In this document: in pieces, positions 14,159 to 16,297 of the stretch | How positions within the stretch are numbered: position 1 is the first letter of the stretch | Layout of the letters: each line of letters starts with the position of its first letter | NCBI GenBank assembly: GCA_035711465.1 | Contig: DASTCC010000533.1 | Coordinates: forward strand, 1 to 16,297 | DNA length: 16,297 bases | From: DASTCC01 sp035711465 | GTDB lineage: Bacteria > Acidobacteriota > Vicinamibacteria > Vicinamibacterales > SCN-69-37 | Direction of reading: 5' to 3' | Made by a program: the position numbers and the translations under genes | The notes under the pieces: model-generated | Databases searched by the model: none | The model's input: only the letters and a program-made list of their open reading frames with translations | What the model was told of the DNA's origin: nothing

Positions 14159-15667
14159 TCACCACTTGAACACCGTCCACGCCGCCGCCTGCGCCAGACG
14201 TCCATGCAGTGATTCGGCCGCGCCGATCGAGAGGTACGGAATATCCACGCGATGCCCGGCGTCGCCCGCGCCGGCCGTGTCGACGCTGAGGCGGGCCATG
14301 CGATGTCGGCGATCGAATGGCGTTTGATGCCAGCGCACGGCCTGAATCTTGCTGAAGCGCGCGATGCTCAGGTGGCGCGACAGCCAGCCGCTTTCGAAGA
14401 GGACCGCGCCGTCGATCACCGCCCAGCGCAGGTGGCTCGTGTACTTCCAGGCCGCGAACACGGCCCAGGCGATGTACACGGCGCCGAACGCGATCGCCCA
14501 CTTCCCGATCAGCCACGAGGACAGCGCCGCCACGATCGCCGCAAAGGCCGTGCGGACGAACGCCTCGCGGCGGAACGCGCGCCGCGCCGGCGGCTGCCAG
14601 TCGATCGACGACAGATCCAGTTCCGGCAGCACTTCGTGCAGCAGCGACGGCAGTTGATCGACGCCGACGATCGGCGCCAGTGACTCGCGTCGCTTCGAGC
14701 CGCGCTCCGCGCCGTCGCCGCCGGCGGTCTCGACGCCGAGCGAGGCGCGATCGAACCAGCGATGGATCAAGCCCGAGCGGATGGTCACCGTCTGCACGCG
14801 CCGCAGCGGGATCGTCGCCGAGACGCGCGTCAGCAGTCCGTATTCCGTCCGCAGGTCGTCGTCGATCCGCGTCAAGCGGAAGTCGTGGAGGCGGACCATC
14901 GCCCAGATCATCGAAAAGATGCGCAGCACGGCGATGAGGGCGACGAGCGCAGCGAGGGCCATGCCCACCGTGGACCACGAGATGACGCCGTCGCGGAACC
15001 AGCCGGCGAGGAAGCGGCGCGCCGCGCGCGGGGCCGGCGATCCGTCGCCAAATACCCGCTCGAACGCCGATTCGAACATGCGCGTCTCCCAGAGCAGACC
15101 GATGACGGCGGCGACGAGCACCGCGGCGCGGTTCTCGATGATGCCCAGCAGAGACAGGTCACGCGGGCCGAGGTGCAGCAGCGTCCGTCCGGCCGGCGTT
15201 TCGGGCGCGCCTTCGCCGGCCGGCGCCGCGGCCACGCCGGCTCGCCCGACGAGCACGCGCTGGCGCATCTCTTCGTACGCCGGCCAGGTGACGACGCTCA
15301 GCTTCGCGTCGACGTCGGCGCCGCTGCCGGTGTCGACGCGGACGTCGACGACGCCGAGGAGCCGGTGAAGGGCGTTCTGGATCGCGTCGAGGTTCTGAAT
15401 GCGCGCGTACGGAATGTGGCGCTCGTTCCTGAAGATCAAGCCGGATCGAATCACCAGCTCGTCGTCGCCGAAGGCATAGCGGAACGAGATGAAGCGGACG
15501 ACGACGCCGATGGTGTAGGGCACCAGAATCGGCAGCGCCCAGAGCTCCATGTTGTCGCCACGCGATCCGACGAAGAGCGCGAGCAGCAGCGGCACCGCGA
15601 ACTGGCGCGCCTGTCCGGCGAGCGAGAACAGCAGCGACCACGGATGGAGCCGCCGCTCAGACGGCAT
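14159..15667 (-). CDS. YdbT-like membrane protein with bacterial PH (DUF304) domains
   Basis: Predicted membrane protein of 502 residues with repeated bacterial PH-like domains. Two membrane segments (about 15-55) are followed by PH domain 1 (about 62-130, YAFGDDELVIRSGLIFRNERHIPYARIQNLD). Further membrane segments (about 172-192 and near 230-255) lead to PH domain 2 (about 260-330, LRTEYGLLTRVSATIPLRRVQTV). A last membrane pair precedes PH domain 3 (about 421-490, LFESGWLSRHLSIARFSKIQAV). The frame is open to 16021, but ATG at 15667 has GGAGG five bases upstream and overlaps the 3' end of the ydbS-like gene by 11 bases, so coupled translation is likely. In Bacillus the ydbS-ydbT pair belongs to the SigW envelope-stress regulon and protects against some bacteriocins. 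A similar role here is only inference. Confidence 0.85.
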   Translation of the reverse strand: MPSERRLHPWSLLFSLAGQARQFAVPLLLALFVGSRGDNMELWALPILVPYTIGVVVRFISFRYAFGDDELVIRSGLIFRNERHIPYARIQNLDAIQNALHRLLGVVDVRVDTGSGADVDAKLSVVTWPAYEEMRQRVLVGRAGVAAAPAGEGAPETPAGRTLLHLGPRDLSLLGIIENRAAVLVAAVIGLLWETRMFESAFERVFGDGSPAPRAARRFLAGWFRDGVISWSTVGMALAALVALIAVLRIFSMIWAMVRLHDFRLTRIDDDLRTEYGLLTRVSATIPLRRVQTVTIRSGLIHRWFDRASLGVETAGGDGAERGSKRRESLAPIVGVDQLPSLLHEVLPELDLSSIDWQPPARRAFRREAFVRTAFAAIVAALSSWLIGKWAIAFGAVYIAWAVFAAWKYTSHLRWAVIDGAVLFESGWLSRHLSIARFSKIQAVRWHQTPFDRRHRMARLSVDTAGAGDAGHRVDIPYLSIGAAESLHGRLAQAAAWTVFKW

Positions 15668-16187
15668 CGTCGCCTCCGGCCGGCAGCAGGTGATCGCGGA
15701 TCGCGAGCGCGCGCGCGTACGGCAGCCCGGGCAGCTCGACGCGCGCGTGATCGGTGCCGGCGGTATAGATGACCAGCGTGCCGATGCCGAACCGGCGTTC
15801 GATCGGCCCCTGCGAGACGTCGGTGTGCTGGACCCGCGACTTCGGAACGGAGGTGACCTCGCGCCACCACACGCCGCGCCGGATCTCGAGCCCGACGGCG
15901 TCGACGCGATAGCGCGCGTGCGCATAATCGAGCGGCGGCCAGCGAATCGTCCACCACACGAAGAACACCGCCCCGGCCACCCAGGCAGGCAGCTGCCACC
16001 AGAGTGCGCCGGGCGCACCAAAGGCCGTGATCAGCATCCCCAGCGTGGCGATGGTCATCACCACCGTCGAGGCGATGGCGGCCGCCAGCCGCTGAACGAC
16101 GACGTACTGCGGATCGAGGGCGTGCAGCTCGCCGTCGGCCACGGACGGCGGCGGCGCTTCGACGGAATCGGCCATGCGGGAATTCAT
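15657..16187 (-). CDS. YdbS-like membrane protein with a single bacterial PH domain
   Basis: Small membrane protein of 176 residues. After a proline-rich N-terminus there are two close membrane segments (about 35-56 and 61-78). A PH-like domain follows, with the family pattern RYRVDAVGLEIRRGVWWREV, then TSVPKSRVQHTDVSQGPIERRFGIGTLVIYTAG. It overlaps the ydbT-like gene and is the usual first member of the pair; the two probably act as one complex. Start: ATG at 16187 with a weak GGCGAG four bases upstream. ATG at 16175 is an alternative, possibly leaderless, because TACAAT at 16191-16186 resembles a -10 hexamer. The protein's biochemical role is unknown in this family beyond envelope stress links in Firmicutes. 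Confidence 0.85.
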   Translation of the reverse strand: MNSRMADSVEAPPPSVADGELHALDPQYVVVQRLAAAIASTVVMTIATLGMLITAFGAPGALWWQLPAWVAGAVFFVWWTIRWPPLDYAHARYRVDAVGLEIRRGVWWREVTSVPKSRVQHTDVSQGPIERRFGIGTLVIYTAGTDHARVELPGLPYARALAIRDHLLPAGGDDAV

Positions 16188-16236
16188 TGTACTCGCCGAA
16201 GCCGCGCGCGTAGCACGTGCGCTGAGGCCAGACGCG

Positions 16237-16258
16237 GCGCGGGGGTGGGGCCCCGCGC
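16237..16258. other. GC-rich hairpin upstream of the ydbS-like gene
   Basis: GCGCGGGG (16237-16244) and CCCCGCGC (16251-16258) form a perfect eight-pair stem with a six-base loop. There is no T-run on either side, so it is not a standard intrinsic terminator on either strand. It lies in the spacer (16188-16297) where nothing coding was recognised. Confidence 0.45.
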
Positions 16259-16287
16259 AACTTCTAGAAAGCTGACGCGACATCAAA

Positions 16288-16293
16288 AAGGAG
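16288..16293 (+). promoter_or_regulatory. Possible ribosome binding site of a plus-strand gene starting beyond the window
   Basis: AAGGAG after an A-run, four bases from the window edge, has the look of a Shine-Dalgarno sequence. If real, a gene divergent from the ydbS-like gene begins within a few bases past the end; this cannot be confirmed here. Confidence 0.3.
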
Positions 16294-16297
16294 TTGC

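Noticed and set aside
15668..16021. Longer start for the ydbT-like gene
   Set aside because: The extra residues overlap the ydbS-like gene in another frame and show no family resemblance.
16237..16258. Intrinsic terminator
   Set aside because: The stem is good, but no T-run follows on either strand and no gene ends next to it.

Overview
The window is a high-GC, densely packed chromosomal segment, most likely from an acidobacterium and perhaps from the Vicinamibacteria. The strongest taxonomic hint is the gene at 4561-7008. It has the architecture of the 'acidobacterial duplicated orphan permease' family: two FtsX-type halves and no ATPase gene nearby. The many exported peptidases with glycine/arginine-rich inserts and the short alpha-glucan phosphorylase fit that placement. 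The placement is inferred from content, not from a marker gene.

From left to right: 1-274 (minus) is the N-terminal part of a dUTPase, cut by the window edge. Its proposed CTG start overlaps the stop of an exported S9 prolyl-oligopeptidase-type peptidase (271-3234, minus). A divergent spacer with a long imperfect inverted repeat separates this from an exported P1/DmpA-type self-cleaving aminopeptidase (3434-4552, plus). Next come three minus-strand genes in probable operon order, transcribed 10157 to 4561: a Tat-exported N-terminal-nucleophile asparaginase, an exported M14 carboxypeptidase-like protein with calcium-binding loops, and the orphan permease. A second divergent spacer carries another long inverted repeat. 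After it are a PLP-dependent threonine/serine dehydratase (10417-11382, plus) and the glycogen phosphorylase glgP (11401-13530, plus). The right end holds two overlapping membrane genes of the YdbS/YdbT bacterial PH-domain type (14159-16187, minus).

The unusual part is 13531-14158, between the convergent stops of glgP and the ydbT-like gene. A small four-helix-bundle protein of the 23S rRNA intervening-sequence-protein type (13587-13970, minus) lies between two almost identical inverted arms of about 48 bases. The arms are built from a degenerate 9-base repeat. Its start codon directly abuts a nested hairpin and has no visible Shine-Dalgarno sequence. A closely related 9-base repeat occurs inside the P1 peptidase gene, just before its self-cleavage site. 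The two other repeat islands (3246-3384 and 10231-10357) show the same plan of short-period repeats arranged as inverted arms, without a gene inside.

Functionally, the left two thirds reads as a peptide-scavenging neighbourhood: four exported hydrolases with different specificities (S9 endo/oligopeptidase, P1 aminopeptidase, M14 carboxypeptidase, asparaginase) plus one permease. The right third is amino-acid and glycogen catabolism plus a membrane or envelope pair. No rRNA, tRNA, CRISPR array, transposase or phage gene was seen, and no gene-free stretch exceeds 300 bases.
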